A DNA stretch of 64,000 nt from Archivesica marissinica (Eukaryota > Mollusca > Bivalvia > Venerida > Vesicomyidae), in the NCBI GenBank assembly GCA_014843695.1, contig CM026390.1, forward strand, positions 96,081,708-96,145,707, given 5' to 3'. The position numbers and the translations under genes are program-made. Under the pieces are notes generated by a model. It saw only the letters and a list, made by a program, of their open reading frames with translations, was not told the DNA's origin and made no database searches. Shown in pieces: positions 36,549-45,649 of the stretch; the first letter of the stretch is position 1, and each line of letters starts with the position of its first letter.

Positions 36549-37870
36549 AGGCCTGCAGTTTGACCCCGTCTAATTGTAAAGATTTATACTTTACTACCTG
36601 TTCCATGTGATTAGTGGCTTGTATCAACAATGTAGCAGTACATTCAGTATAATTTGGCGTATGTAGGTATTTTCTAACGGTTAATATGCACGATCACTCT
36701 GTGAGCTGAGAATTAGTCAAAATGAGGCCCTGACAATTTAAGTAAACGTATATTATTGATTGTAAAGAAAATTGATAGTTATGAGTATTCAAACTACATA
36801 ATCCAGATCAGCCCAGGGACATAGATTACATGTTATGTAGGTGCCTCATCAGCCGTAGCGTAATCACTGAGACTGATAATTTGTATGCATGTATATAATA
36901 TGTATGTATTTATATGAATAAACTATATGTGTTCGTTATATGGTAACCTTCATACTTCATTTAATTATATATCTACAGTATTATTCGCAAGTTTTCTGTT
37001 ATATTTTAAATATTTCTCTGTGTCAGTGTGTGTTTACCGATATTGATGCTACATAATAATCACAGTGAATGCTATGAGTACATGTATAATATTATAATTA
37101 TAATCTCTTGAACATACGAGTATTACACATATTCTGCCGATTTCTACAAGATGCCATTGAGTAAAATAACAATGTATGTAACTGATGAGCAGAGAAAAGA
37201 ATTGCTGACTTTCTTGCAAAATAAGAACTGGGACGTAGAGATGGAAATAGAAGAAACAGCCACCGCCATGCCCGTTGCAGAGGCTGCTTACGTACCTCCC
37301 CCTATGCCTCAGCATGCTGAAGGTGTTGCTGAGTGTCCACTGTGCTTGTGTTCCCCTTGCATAATAAATGAACAGAACAAACAACTTTGGTGGCCTGCTA
37401 ACAATCGTCCACCGCATAATCTAAATTCACATGAGAGAAAGCTTCTATACAGGAGGTTTTGGGCAATGCTATATAATTGTGGCGCATGGAAATATGTCAG
37501 ATATATAGAGAGAAAAGTAGCGGCTAGACGAGGAGACTGCACATGGCATAAGAGGGAACTGATGCCTGAATGTGTGGTACAGCAATGCAGGAACTGGCTG
37601 CCTAACCCGCGCAACCAGCCTTATTTGGGCCATAAGTGGAGTTGAATTGTTTATACCAGTTGTAAGTACTATAAAAATAAAGAACTTAAATTTCAGCAAT
37701 TTATAACCTCTGATATGTACGTGGGTCATAATAGATATAAATGGTGCTCATGTATTAGATGTATACCATGCAGGGCCTCGCATGTGGCAACTACGATGTG
37801 CGTCGACCGTCACATTTGTACCGCTATTCATCGTGTGTTTAAGGTCAAATATAGGTCAACCTGCAGGCCT
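36549..37870 (+). mobile_element. TTAA transposon B (1322 bp), nested in family A
   Basis: Inverted termini AGGCCTGCAGTTTGACC (left) and GGTCAACCTGCAGGCCT (right) differ at one position and are flanked by TTAA at 36545-36548 and 37871-37874. The empty site is reconstructable from the intact family-A copy at 46426: GACTTAGCTAAC there versus GACTTAA ... TTAACTAAC here. It holds a single 164-codon ORF with ATG and a poly(A) signal but no recognisable transposase. Kolobok- or piggyBac-type by target site only; the AGG terminus argues against canonical piggyBac CCC ends. Confidence 0.88.
37151..37645 (+). CDS. Transposon B-encoded cysteine-rich protein, 164 residues (unknown)
   Basis: ATG in good context (AAGATGC) to TGA, with AATAAA at 37676-37681, 31 nt after the stop. 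The N-terminus has an amphipathic segment (about residues 10-35, DEQRKELLTFLQNKN), an acidic stretch, and a Pro-rich linker (YVPPPMPQ). The C-terminal domain starts with C62-x2-C65-x-C67-x2-C70, then an aromatic/basic segment (LLYRRFWAMLYNCGAWKYVR), C130, C141, C146 and the ending WLPNPRNQPYLGHKWS. The cysteine spacing suggests a metal-binding fold. Being the only ORF inside an intact TIR/TTAA element and free of stops, it is probably an element gene (accessory factor, regulator or part of a split transposase) rather than host. I do not recognise the family. An upstream spliced exon within 36549-37150 cannot be excluded. Confidence 0.7.
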   Translation: MPLSKITMYVTDEQRKELLTFLQNKNWDVEMEIEETATAMPVAEAAYVPPPMPQHAEGVAECPLCLCSPCIINEQNKQLWWPANNRPPHNLNSHERKLLYRRFWAMLYNCGAWKYVRYIERKVAARRGDCTWHKRELMPECVVQQCRNWLPNPRNQPYLGHKWS

Positions 37871-38474
37871 TTAACTAACAGAGGTATGAATCAAAATATC
37901 AAGTAATTTAATTAAAAAAGATAACGTGGGACAAATGGGGACAATGCATTCCGAATGCAAACAAGTGCGGACGATGCGTTCCGGTTGTAAACAAGTGTGT
38001 GACCGATCGACTCGAAAAGTCCTACTTTCGGTTTCGAGTTTGTTTTATCGCAAAAAAAGCACTGTTTACCAAATGAACATAAGCATACAAAGTATAATGT
38101 TAGAATGTGTAGCAGCATTGTACCCATACGTAAAAATTGAAATTTTCAAATATATTTTATTTCATACGATGTAATGCTGCTTTAAACAAATAACAAAACC
38201 CTTGTAAAAATACAAAACTGTCCAACACTAAAATAAAACACATGTGGTCACTCTCAGTGACTGGTATATGATGGCACTTAACAGCTGTTCAGTCACGTGA
38301 CCTTCCATGTGCAACATGAGATATATTCTAATATAGACCTGAAATTCCGTACATTTCAGTCAAAGGGACATAACTGATAACTATGCTTAATTAAAAGATT
38401 GCACACTGTTACATTAACGAGATGGGCCCAATAAAGGCCGTAGTATTTCCATTGGCCTCGGTAGAGTAAATGTT

Positions 38475-38708
38475 TTTATATACTTTATTTATTTTACAAC
38501 GATTGCGAAGTAAGTTTTAACAACTTATATTAATCACTATCGGCGCGGATGAAAGTGTATATGTGGTCATTCATGTGAGAGGAAACCAGAGTATCCGGAG
38601 AAAACCCACATGTCCTATCTGGCGACCATCGTACCATCTCGCATACTTCCCTGTCGAACCCGGGTCGCATTGGTGAGAAGCGAGTGCGCTAACCACTGCG
38701 CTAATCGG
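38475..38708 (-). mobile_element. SINE family G (copy 3) with 10-bp target duplication
   Basis: Minus-strand copy with CCGATTAGCGCAGTGGTTAG head and AAAATAAATAAAGTAT tail, flanked by AGTAAATGTT on both sides (38465-38474 and 38709-38718). Confidence 0.92.
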
Positions 38709-38718
38709 AGTAAATGTT

Positions 38719-39218
38719 AACAGTAAGTTACAAACCGACCTTTTTTTATTATAGTTTATTCATTTTTTATTGAATTCATCATGATATATATATAATGTAC
38801 AACACAATGTTACAAAAATATAGCATGAATGGTTTGGGCCACAAGATTTAACAACATTAGAAAACGGCCCGCTCCAGAACGTCACATTTATGCATAATTA
38901 AACAAAATGACTGATTTTAGCAAGAATGAATGAAAAAAATTAAACAAAATGACTGATTTTGGCAAGAATGAATGAAAAAAACTAAAAAAAGGCATACATT
39001 AAGCGAAAGCACTAAATATAAATGCAGCCCACGTTTCCACCCCACCACGCTATGACCAGAACACAAGATCCAGCTATCACCAACAAAGTGATGTACTATT
39101 AATATAGGGTGAAATTTGGTTCAGCACATTTGGAACTGTGTGGTGTCTTATTGTAGTGGTCTCACTCACTCACTTACTCACTCCCTCTCTCTCTGAGTAA
39201 ATTTCAACATATTTTTAT
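38719..39218. other. Non-coding; short tandem duplication
   Basis: AACAAAATGACTGATTTT(A/G)G followed by CAAGAATGAATGAAAAAAA is duplicated at 38903-38981. TTTGGGCCACAAGATTTAACAACATT near 38833 resembles a stretch near 3908, a distant dispersed repeat. No gene. Confidence 0.5.
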
Positions 39219-39272
39219 ATTGTATCGTGTTCCGTTGTATCGACTTGTTCAACAAGGAACACGATACAATAC
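39219..39272. repeat. Short hairpin element O (copy 1)
   Basis: TATTGTATCGTGTTCC and its exact complement GGAACACGATACAATA enclose a short loop. A related GATACAACGGAACA palindrome lies at 63226-63302. Confidence 0.75.
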
Positions 39273-39693
39273 AAAAAGAAATACAACACATTAACTGTTA
39301 AGGCTATGTATATATTAGAATATATGTAATTTTGCGTAATACAATGATTATATGTACATGCATCCGAAACCCACAAGGTGAAAGCGAACATGCACTGCAC
39401 GCGACACATTCCTCAATGAGGACTAATCAAATCAATACAATTAGTCCCAGGTAAATTGACACCTGTCAACGTATAGATTAATGCGCGTACTGGATATGTC
39501 TTCGTACTTTGACTATAATCGAGCCACCCGACTGTGCTATGCGCTGTAGCTTGTATTTCTTTTGTTATCACGCAATAGCCGATTACGCATCTAAAACACA
39601 CTACTTGTGTTAAGTGACTTCATATTTTGGAACTACATTTAGTAATCATTGACTTCCTGTTACACTACAGTACAGGTAATTATTCAATGGACG
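39273..39693 (+). other. Upstream region / 5' UTR of the Rab11-FIP-like gene
   Basis: No TATA box stands out. An out-of-frame upstream ATG at 39687-39689 starts a 15-codon ORF overlapping the main start. Confidence 0.4.
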
Positions 39694-39822
39694 ATGGAGG
39701 TGGATTTTACCGAAAGAATAAAAGGTGTTTTTGACGTTTGTGATTCAGAAGGAACTGGATTTATTACTGTAGATCATTTAAAGAATTTAGCAAAAGAGCA
39801 TTTCGGAGCTGACAGCGACGAG
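39694..39822 (+). CDS. Rab11-FIP3/4 (Nuf)-like gene, coding exon 1 (EF-hand 1)
   Basis: ATG at 39694 (A at -3, G at +4) with an in-frame TAA upstream at 39643-39645 and no earlier in-frame ATG. Forty-three codons end exactly at a GTATAA donor (phase 0). They encode the first EF-hand: helix TERIKGVFDVC, loop D17-x-E19-x-T21-G22-x-I24-x3-H28. His replaces the usual Glu at loop position 12, so calcium binding may be weak. Class II Rab11 family-interacting proteins (FIP3, FIP4, Drosophila Nuf) carry two N-terminal EF-hands and a C-terminal coiled coil with a Rab11-binding domain. They direct recycling endosomes, including delivery to the cleavage furrow. The assignment rests on this exon with exons 2 and 5; the gene is at least 24 kb and continues past the window. 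Confidence 0.85.
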
Positions 39823-40025
39823 GTATAAAAACGAAACGGTTTTCCTGTGCTTGTTCATGTTCGATATGTTTTGTTTACATGTAAGCTACGTTTGGAATGT
39901 GATGGGTGGGGTATGGTGTAAACTGCAGTTTAGTGGTTTATTTTATACGCTAATTGCTCTTTGCTCCAATGTGTCATGCCTAGCATACATGCTTACATAA
40001 CATCTTGTTGGTGGTAACAATAATC

Positions 40026-40145
40026 ATTAAAGTGACCAAGAAAAGAAATAGCGGAAATGTTAGTGACCTGATGTTGAACTGCCACTGGTATCTACCAACT
40101 GAGCTAGCTGGGCCGATGTTCTACCCATGCCAAACTACGCTACAC
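40026..40145 (-). mobile_element. tRNA-derived SINE, family J (copy 1, worn)
   Basis: Minus-strand GGCCCAGCTAGCTCAGTTGG A box with a decayed B box. Shares the ATTAAAGTGAC..AAG.AAAG flank with the better copy at 40212-40350. In intron 1. Confidence 0.7.
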
Positions 40146-40211
40146 TGTTCCCTATTTTATTTGTTTGGAGCCACACCCCTACTCCTTTGCCCGTACCATA
40201 TATCCATGTCG

Positions 40212-40350
40212 CCATTAAAGTGACAAGCAAAGAGCGGAAAAGTTAGTGATCCGACATGGAACTCGAACCCATGACCTCCCGATCATTAGTTGGACAGCTC
40301 TACCTACTGAGCTAACCAGGCCGATGTTCTATCCATGCCGAAATACACTA
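40212..40350 (-). mobile_element. tRNA-derived SINE, family J (copy 2)
   Basis: Minus-strand GGCCTGGTTAGCTCAGTAGG (A box) and GGGTTCGAGTTCC (B box), followed by GTCGGATCACTAACTTTTCC and an AGTGACAAGC..CATTAAAG body shared with copy 1. In intron 1. Confidence 0.8.
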
Positions 40351-40603
40351 TATCATGTTATGGAGCACTACGCAATTTCTATTCTATTTATTATTCTTAA
40401 AAACCATGGTATATAAGTATCTGAGTATGTTGATAAAAGATCGATGTCCTTATCTTCACTGATTATATGTGTGTTCCATTTATGTCAAACCCTTTTTTTG
40501 TGGGGACCTAGACATTGTTTATTGAGCAGGTTTAACCAACCTAACCGGTTAACCAGTACTAAGCAATGCGTGAGAGGCAAGCAGTCACAGACACTAGTAA
40601 AAA

Positions 40604-40790
40604 CGTTTAAACTTTATTTAATGCGAAGCAAGCTTTATCAACTTATATTAGTCACTCTTTTTGGCGCGGATGAAAGCGTAAATGTGGTCATTGTGTGGGA
40701 GAAAACCGACCTTGTGACCACCTTACCGTCTTGCATATTTCGCTGTCCGAGGACAGAACCTGGGGTACAACTACATTTGTGAGAAGTGAG
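40604..40790 (-). mobile_element. SINE family G (copy 4, diverged)
   Basis: Minus-strand family body (GGTTTTCTCCCACAC, ATGCGAGCAAG-like variants) with a TTAAATAAAGTTTAAACG tail. The head is incomplete. In intron 1. Confidence 0.75.
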
Positions 40791-40805
40791 TCATGGACAT
40801 AATAT

Positions 40806-40885
40806 ATGTGGCCTAGCCAAGTATCGAACCTGTGATCCTTCAATTCCAAATCCGTCGCTCTACCATTGGATCATGGACGCCACAC
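40806..40885 (-). mobile_element. SINE family H, tRNA-like head only
   Basis: Minus strand GTGGCGTCCATGATCCAATG ... GGTTCGATACTTGGCTAGGCCAC. The ends pair GTGGC/GCCAC like an acceptor stem. It lacks the SINE body, so it is either truncated or a tRNA pseudogene. Confidence 0.7.
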
Positions 40886-41050
40886 GACCATGGCATTCTA
40901 TAGAATATAGTCATATATACAGATTTAGGTAAGTGTGTGTGTTGCAATGTTAGTTAGTACATCAGACTGGCCAGCACAATTAGGATAATGGAAGACTTGC
41001 AAGCTGGTCAGTCGTGTGTTCAAGCCCGCTACAGGTTCATACATGAGGTG

Positions 41051-41220
41051 TTTGTCGTCCACAGGTAGAGCGTCTGATTTGGAATTGACAGGTCAATGGT
41101 TTGATACTTGGTCAGGCAATGTATGTAGTGTCCTTAAGCAAGGCACCGCACACGCATGATTAGTACTTATTACCCAGGCGACCAAGAAAGCATGTCTACA
41201 TGTAGGTTTGACCAAAGGGT
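41051..41220 (+). mobile_element. SINE family H (partial copy)
   Basis: CAGGTAGAGCGTCTGATTTGG ... GGTTTGATACTTGGTCAGGC followed by TAAGCAAGGCACCGCACACG, matching the copy at 25496 with divergence. In intron 1. Confidence 0.78.
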
Positions 41221-41300
41221 GTCGGCACAGGAAGGTGATAAAATGTCTTATTTTAGTGTCCTGAAAACTGGAGCCGCAACTAACAAAACCACATAATATT

Positions 41301-41607
41301 CAGGGATCAGTTTAGAGGGCGATGTGGACGAAATTGTCGCCCTAGGGACCCTGACTTCGCCCTCTGGGTGCCCCACTTCGCCCTAAAAATAAAAAATAAA
41401 TTGGTTTTTAAGATTTTCAAACAAAATTTTGTCTAGTAAGATATACTGGCCCATTATAAAGCACTCCTTCTATTCAAATGTTGTATTTAATGGCTGTACT
41501 GTGCATTTCAACCCTATTTTGCAGAAGTATATTAAAGAACACCATTTAAGGAAGCGAACACGGGCTTTCTCACTTCTCCCAAAAATTCTGACCTAGAATG
41601 AACCCTG
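41301..41607 (+). mobile_element. MITE family C (copy 1), hAT-like
   Basis: Termini CAGGGATCA and TGAACCCTG with subterminal GGGCGATGTGG/TCGCCCT blocks. It is flanked by AATATT on both sides (41295-41300, 41608-41613). Copies at 47735 (minus) and 51742. Intron 1 of the Rab11-FIP-like gene. Confidence 0.88.
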
Positions 41608-41613
41608 AATATT

Positions 41614-42310
41614 ATGTCTCCATTATAGAAACTGTTTCAGAATTGAGAAATAACTGAATAGAGCAGATGGACGATTTCAAGCTATTGAGTGTATTATTGT
41701 TGATACAATCTGTTGCAAAATGCTGAAAACATCAGCCAATATGTACAGTGTATTCAGGATTTAATTTAAAAGTGTGAAAACATATACCGGTATACATTTT
41801 GTAATCAGTTATCAACTTACCAATGTATCATAAGCAAAAGTTTATCATTATTAACATGTGTTAGAATGTCAGTAATGAATATTTAATGCTTATATAAACA
41901 TATTATCTTAATACTGCGTTCATTGTATTAAACTACATACATGTAAGTAAGCAAAGCCCTTATTTTAAGTTTGAAGATTATGATTCTTATCAGTATATGT
42001 ATGTAGAAAATTTAAACTGTTCTTTGACTTTCTGTTCCTGTGTAAACTGATAGATCTCTGGATAAGATAGTGTTCAACAGAGGGCTGTAACACATGAGTA
42101 GCAAGTAGTTAATGGCATCAACTATTCCAACAGCTGTTGTAATGTTCTGGTTTCTACTTTAAACACTTAAAACAAATTTTAAAAACTGATCTCCTGGAGA
42201 CTATCACAGGTTAGCTGAATTCCAAATTCAATGCTTAAAGTCTGGATCTGGATGAAAGAAATGTATCAACTATCTTAGATTTAGGAATTGAAAACTGCAA
42301 GTATTTCCAA
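41614..42310. other. Intron 1, nothing recognised
   Basis: AT-rich intronic sequence. Confidence 0.55.
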
Positions 42311-42314
42311 TTAA

Positions 42315-42535
42315 CCCTTTCAACACCACATACCTCTAAATAGTTTTACAAAAAGTGTAGATCCAGATGAGCCGGCTCAGGATCTGCACATTTTGCCAGT
42401 AATATTACTATTTTTAGACAAAATTACCCATTTTGATAAATGAACTGGTCCAAATGTAATTTTCTTATTAATTTATTGATCTAAAAATATCTTGCATCAG
42501 TCCATTTCGGTTACTTGGTGTTGATAAACCAAAAC
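42315..42535 (-). mobile_element. MITE family M (copy 1, right end worn), piggyBac-like
   Basis: TTAA then CCCTTTCAACACCAC at the left, and TACTTGGTGTTGA near the right end. Shares the CCGGCTCA...GATC(T/C)..CA palindrome and TAGACA(A/T)AATTACCCATTTTG with the copy at 58162, reversed. Confidence 0.78.
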
Positions 42536-42800
42536 ATAAATTAAAAACAATTTATGCACCACTGCTGTTGCCAATTGATAAAATATGGAGACAATTTGAA
42601 AATCCTAGAGCCAGCTAAGTCCAAGAGCTATATAGTTGACAAATACATTTTTTGAAGCCATATACATTTTGCTAGAGTTGTGTATTTTCAAGATATCAGT
42701 ACAAATTACTAAACACCAGGAACAAAGATAATAAAAATGATTCTGATAAAACTTCACTCTTTTATTTGAACCTCTCAAATGTGACAGCCCCTTAGAATAG

Positions 42801-42905
42801 CAGGATTCCCTCTATCTGAATTTTTGTTGCCACCAATTCTGTCGCCAATTGAAAAATACTCGAGCCAATTTGAACATCTTTGTGCCAACTAACAACCATA
42901 CCTGG
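42801..42905 (+). mobile_element. MITE family D fragment
   Basis: CAGGATTCCCTCTATCTGAA ... TCTGTCGCCAATTGAAAAA matches the left half of the complete family-D element at 50681. A second, oppositely oriented fragment (GGTTCTCGTTGTTGGTCGCC) lies at about 43845-43905, with the 40-bp array between them. Confidence 0.72.
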
Positions 42906-43075
42906 CTTCAAATATTTAGTTTAAACATATTTTATTTCCCAATATAATACATATTGAACAATGCATACACCACGCATAATCAGAATACAGAAACAGGATT
43001 AGAATGGAAGACAGAGTCTTATATAATTTTTCTCCTTAAATCTTCAAATATTTAAACGCACATGTGACAAGTCAA

Positions 43076-43836
43076 ATGATAGTTGTAATTCAATTACATA
43101 CCCTACCTGTGAAGTATGATAGTTGTAATTCAATTACATACACTACCTGTGAAGTATGATAGTTGTAATTCAATTACATACACTACCTGTGAAGTATGAT
43201 AGTTGTAATTCAATTACATACACTACCTGTGAAGTATGATAGTTGTAATTCAATTACATACATTACCTGTGAAGTATGATAGTTGTAATTCAATTACATA
43301 CACTACCTGTGAAGTATGATAGTTGTAATTCAATTACATACACTACCTGTGAAGTATGATAGTTGTAATTCAATTACATACACTACCTGTGAAGTATGAT
43401 AGTTGTAATTCAATTACATACACTACCTGTGAAGTATGATAGTTGTAATTCAATTACATACACTACCTGTGAAGTATGATAGTTGTAATTCAATTACATA
43501 CACTACCTGTGAAGTATGATAGTTGTAATTCAATTACATACACTACCTGTGAAGTATGATAGTTGTAATTCAATTACATACACTACCTGTGAAGTATGAT
43601 AGTTGTAATTAATTACATACACTACCTGTGAAGTATGATAGTTGTAATTCAATTACATACACTACCTGTGAAGTATGATAGTTGTAATTCAATTACATAC
43701 ACTACCTGTGAAGTATGATAGTTGTAATTCAATTACATACACTACCTGTGAAGTATGATAGTTGTAATTCAATTACATACACTACCTGTGAAGTATGATA
43801 GTTGTAATTCAATTACATACACTACCTGTGAAGTAT
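43076..43836. repeat. 40-bp minisatellite (19 copies) in intron 1
   Basis: Unit GATAGTTGTAATTCAATTAC plus ATACACTACCTGTGAAGTAT. Nearly invariant: the first unit has CCCTACC, one has CATTACC, and one lost a base (TAATTAATTAC). The core is an imperfect palindrome. Confidence 0.96.
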
Positions 43837-44082
43837 CCCTATTCTACGGTTCTCGTTGTTGGTCGCCAATGGCGCCAACAATCAAATACTGGCGCTAAAT
43901 TTAGTCAAATATATATATAGCTTCAAATATTTACTTGATCCCGGGTTTGTTTTACACATAACCTCTTCCACCATTACTATTGGAATAGCACTGAACTGAG
44001 CCGCCATATATGTACCTTGTTAGTGAGCCAACATTGAATTCAAACTTCCCCAGGAAAAACAATTCTGGTTTTGTGTTTGCAG

Positions 44083-44182
44083 GAAGTTATAGGCATCATA
44101 CAGCTGCTGGATCCAGAGGGAAGGGGCAAGGTCAGCTTTACAGATTTCTGCCAAGGTGTTCAACAGATACTAGAAGTACAAG
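44083..44182 (+). CDS. Rab11-FIP3/4-like gene, exon 2 (EF-hand 2)
   Basis: TTGTGTTTGCAG acceptor and GTGAAC donor bound 100 nt entering in phase 0 and leaving in phase 1. Residues 44-76: EVIGIIQLL, loop D53-x-E55-x-R57-G58-x-V60-x3-D64, then FCQGVQQILEVQ. The LDPxxxGxxxFxDFCxGV pattern matches the second EF-hand of vertebrate FIP4 as I know it and is the best family evidence together with exon 5. Arg at loop position 5 and Asp at position 12 are non-canonical. Confidence 0.88.
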
Positions 44183-44306
44183 GTGAACTATATACAGTTG
44201 TGTTTACATATGTTGGTTGGTAAGACCATGCAGGACACAAGATGCATTTAAATGATATCATTATGAATCTTGTCACGGTTCTCATGGTCTAATATCCACT
44301 GATATA

Positions 44307-44936
44307 GAGTGGTGGAACCTATACTCGGCGTATTCCTATGCTCGGCGTATTTTTTCCATTTACATCCGTATTTAAAATATATAAATAGTTTTAACCTATT
44401 TTCGCTGATACAGGTGAAGCATGGTTCAATAGCATTCTTTTGTGCGTACCGGTAGCCTAATGCAACTGTCACCTGACTGGTTCAGTAGCAGAATATAAAC
44501 CGACAACTCGTTGGGAGAATTTTTTCCACAAAATGATGCGGTTTATGAGCATTTCAGGTAGCTATCCGAATTGGAACAAAATGCACAAATAACCAGAAAA
44601 AAAGTTTCTTATGAGTTGTAATATTGTTAGATATTGATGTTACTAAATCAAAATAATATATTCAGCATTTACCTACGGATAAATAAAATAAATTCATGTA
44701 CGCCGTGCATAGGTGCCCTAAAGTATCTAGTTCCCCATGGAAACAGGTACCGTTGCGATAGCTGTATTGAGGCACATGGTCACGTAATGAAGCTAAAATT
44801 TTCAACAACAATCTTTTGAAAGTTGTGTTCACGTCAACTTCACGATCCAAGGAAAATAATAATATACGGCAAGTGCATTTAACTTTTTTATAGGCCATGG
44901 TATGTAGGATTTACGCCGAGCATAGGTTCCACCACT
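44307..44936. mobile_element. MITE family N (630 bp) in intron 2
   Basis: Inverted ends GAGTGGTGGAACCTATACTC(GGCGTA) and (TACGCC)GAGCATAGGTTCCACCACT, set in TATA at both sides. A second GCTCGGCGTATT and an internal GTACGCCGTGCATAGG repeat the terminal motif. No ORF of note. Confidence 0.85.
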
Positions 44937-44966
44937 ATACATTATAAAAATGGTTGTTATGACAAT

Positions 44967-45101
44967 CACAGGGATTCGGCATGTTTGGGGGTACTAGTAT
45001 ATATATTTAAGTTACTTAAATATATATACTAGTACCTTAAATATATATACTAGTACCTTAAATATATATACTAGTACCCCCAAATGTGCCGAATCCCTGT
45101 G
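44967..45101. mobile_element. Foldback MITE family E (135 bp) with 8-bp target duplication
   Basis: Starts CACAGGGATTCGGCATGTTT and ends in the near-exact complement. The stem runs through TACTAGTATATATATTTAA, and the tip holds short ACTAGTACCTTAAATATATAT repeats. Flanked by ATGACAAT on both sides (44959-44966, 45102-45109), the 8-bp duplication typical of hAT elements. Confidence 0.92.
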
Positions 45102-45237
45102 ATGACAATGGCTATGAAATCCAGATTCAGCCATTTAGCAAATCACAATGGTATAGACATTAAATAATGTTATCGTGTTTTAGTACTGTCACTTGTATAA
45201 CAACAGGACACTCACATACAATATCAATTTTGTGTAG

Positions 45238-45540
45238 TGAAATACTGACATGTGTATGGTGAAATACTGACATGTTTAAGGTGAAATACTGACATGTTTA
45301 TGGTGAAATACTGGCATGTTTAAGATGAAATACTGTCATGTTTTAAGTGAAATACTGACATGTGTAAGGTGAAATACTGACATGTTTAAGATGAAATACT
45401 GACATGTGTAAGGTGAAATACTGACATGTTTAAGATGAAATACTGACATGTGTAAGGTGAAATACTGACATGTTTAAGATGAAATACTGACATGTGTAAG
45501 GTGAAATGCTGACTTGTTTAGAATGAAATACTGATATGTT
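45238..45540 (+). repeat. 22-bp minisatellite just upstream of exon 3
   Basis: About 14 units of TGAAATACTGACATGTTTAA plus GG/GA. The last unit runs into the exon 3 acceptor at 45553. Each unit holds TACTGAC, a good match to a branch-point sequence. Confidence 0.95.
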
Positions 45541-45553
45541 TGAATATTTTCAG

Positions 45554-45648
45554 CAGCATCAAAACAGTCGACGCCTACCAATAGTGGTAACCATAGTGAT
45601 TTCATCAACTCTTTCCAGTTTTACACAGACCACCAGTCTCCTCCAGAG
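45554..45648 (+). CDS. Rab11-FIP3/4-like gene, exon 3
   Basis: 95 nt, phase 1 in and phase 0 out, between TTGAATATTTTCAG and GTCAGT. Encodes a Ser/Thr/Asn/Gln-rich low-complexity linker (AASKQSTPTNSGNHSDFINS then FQFYTDHQSPPE). The acceptor is a tandem NAGNAG (CAGCAG): using the second AG removes one Ala without changing frame. This corresponds to the variable region after the EF-hands in the family; sequence alone would not identify it, but phases fit exons 2 and 4. Confidence 0.8.
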
Positions 45649-45649
45649 G

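Larger units (their letters stand above)
36150..38181 (+). mobile_element. MITE family A, copy 2, split by a nested transposon
   Basis: AGCAGCATTACATCGTA at the left and ACGATGTAATGCTGCT at the right, each flanked by TTAA (36146-36149 and 38182-38185). The family-A sequence runs to 36544 and resumes at 37875. Between lies element B with its own TTAA duplications. A long (TG)n microsatellite (about 36198-36293) has grown from the short repeat present in the other copies. Confidence 0.92.

Noticed and set aside
43076..43836. Regular 40-bp repeats resembling a CRISPR array
   Set aside because: Repeats are contiguous with no variable spacers, and the context is animal intron DNA; the same holds for the other arrays.
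44248..44472. Minus-strand 74-codon frame in intron 2
   Set aside because: Lies across the left end of MITE N and lacks splice sites or homology.
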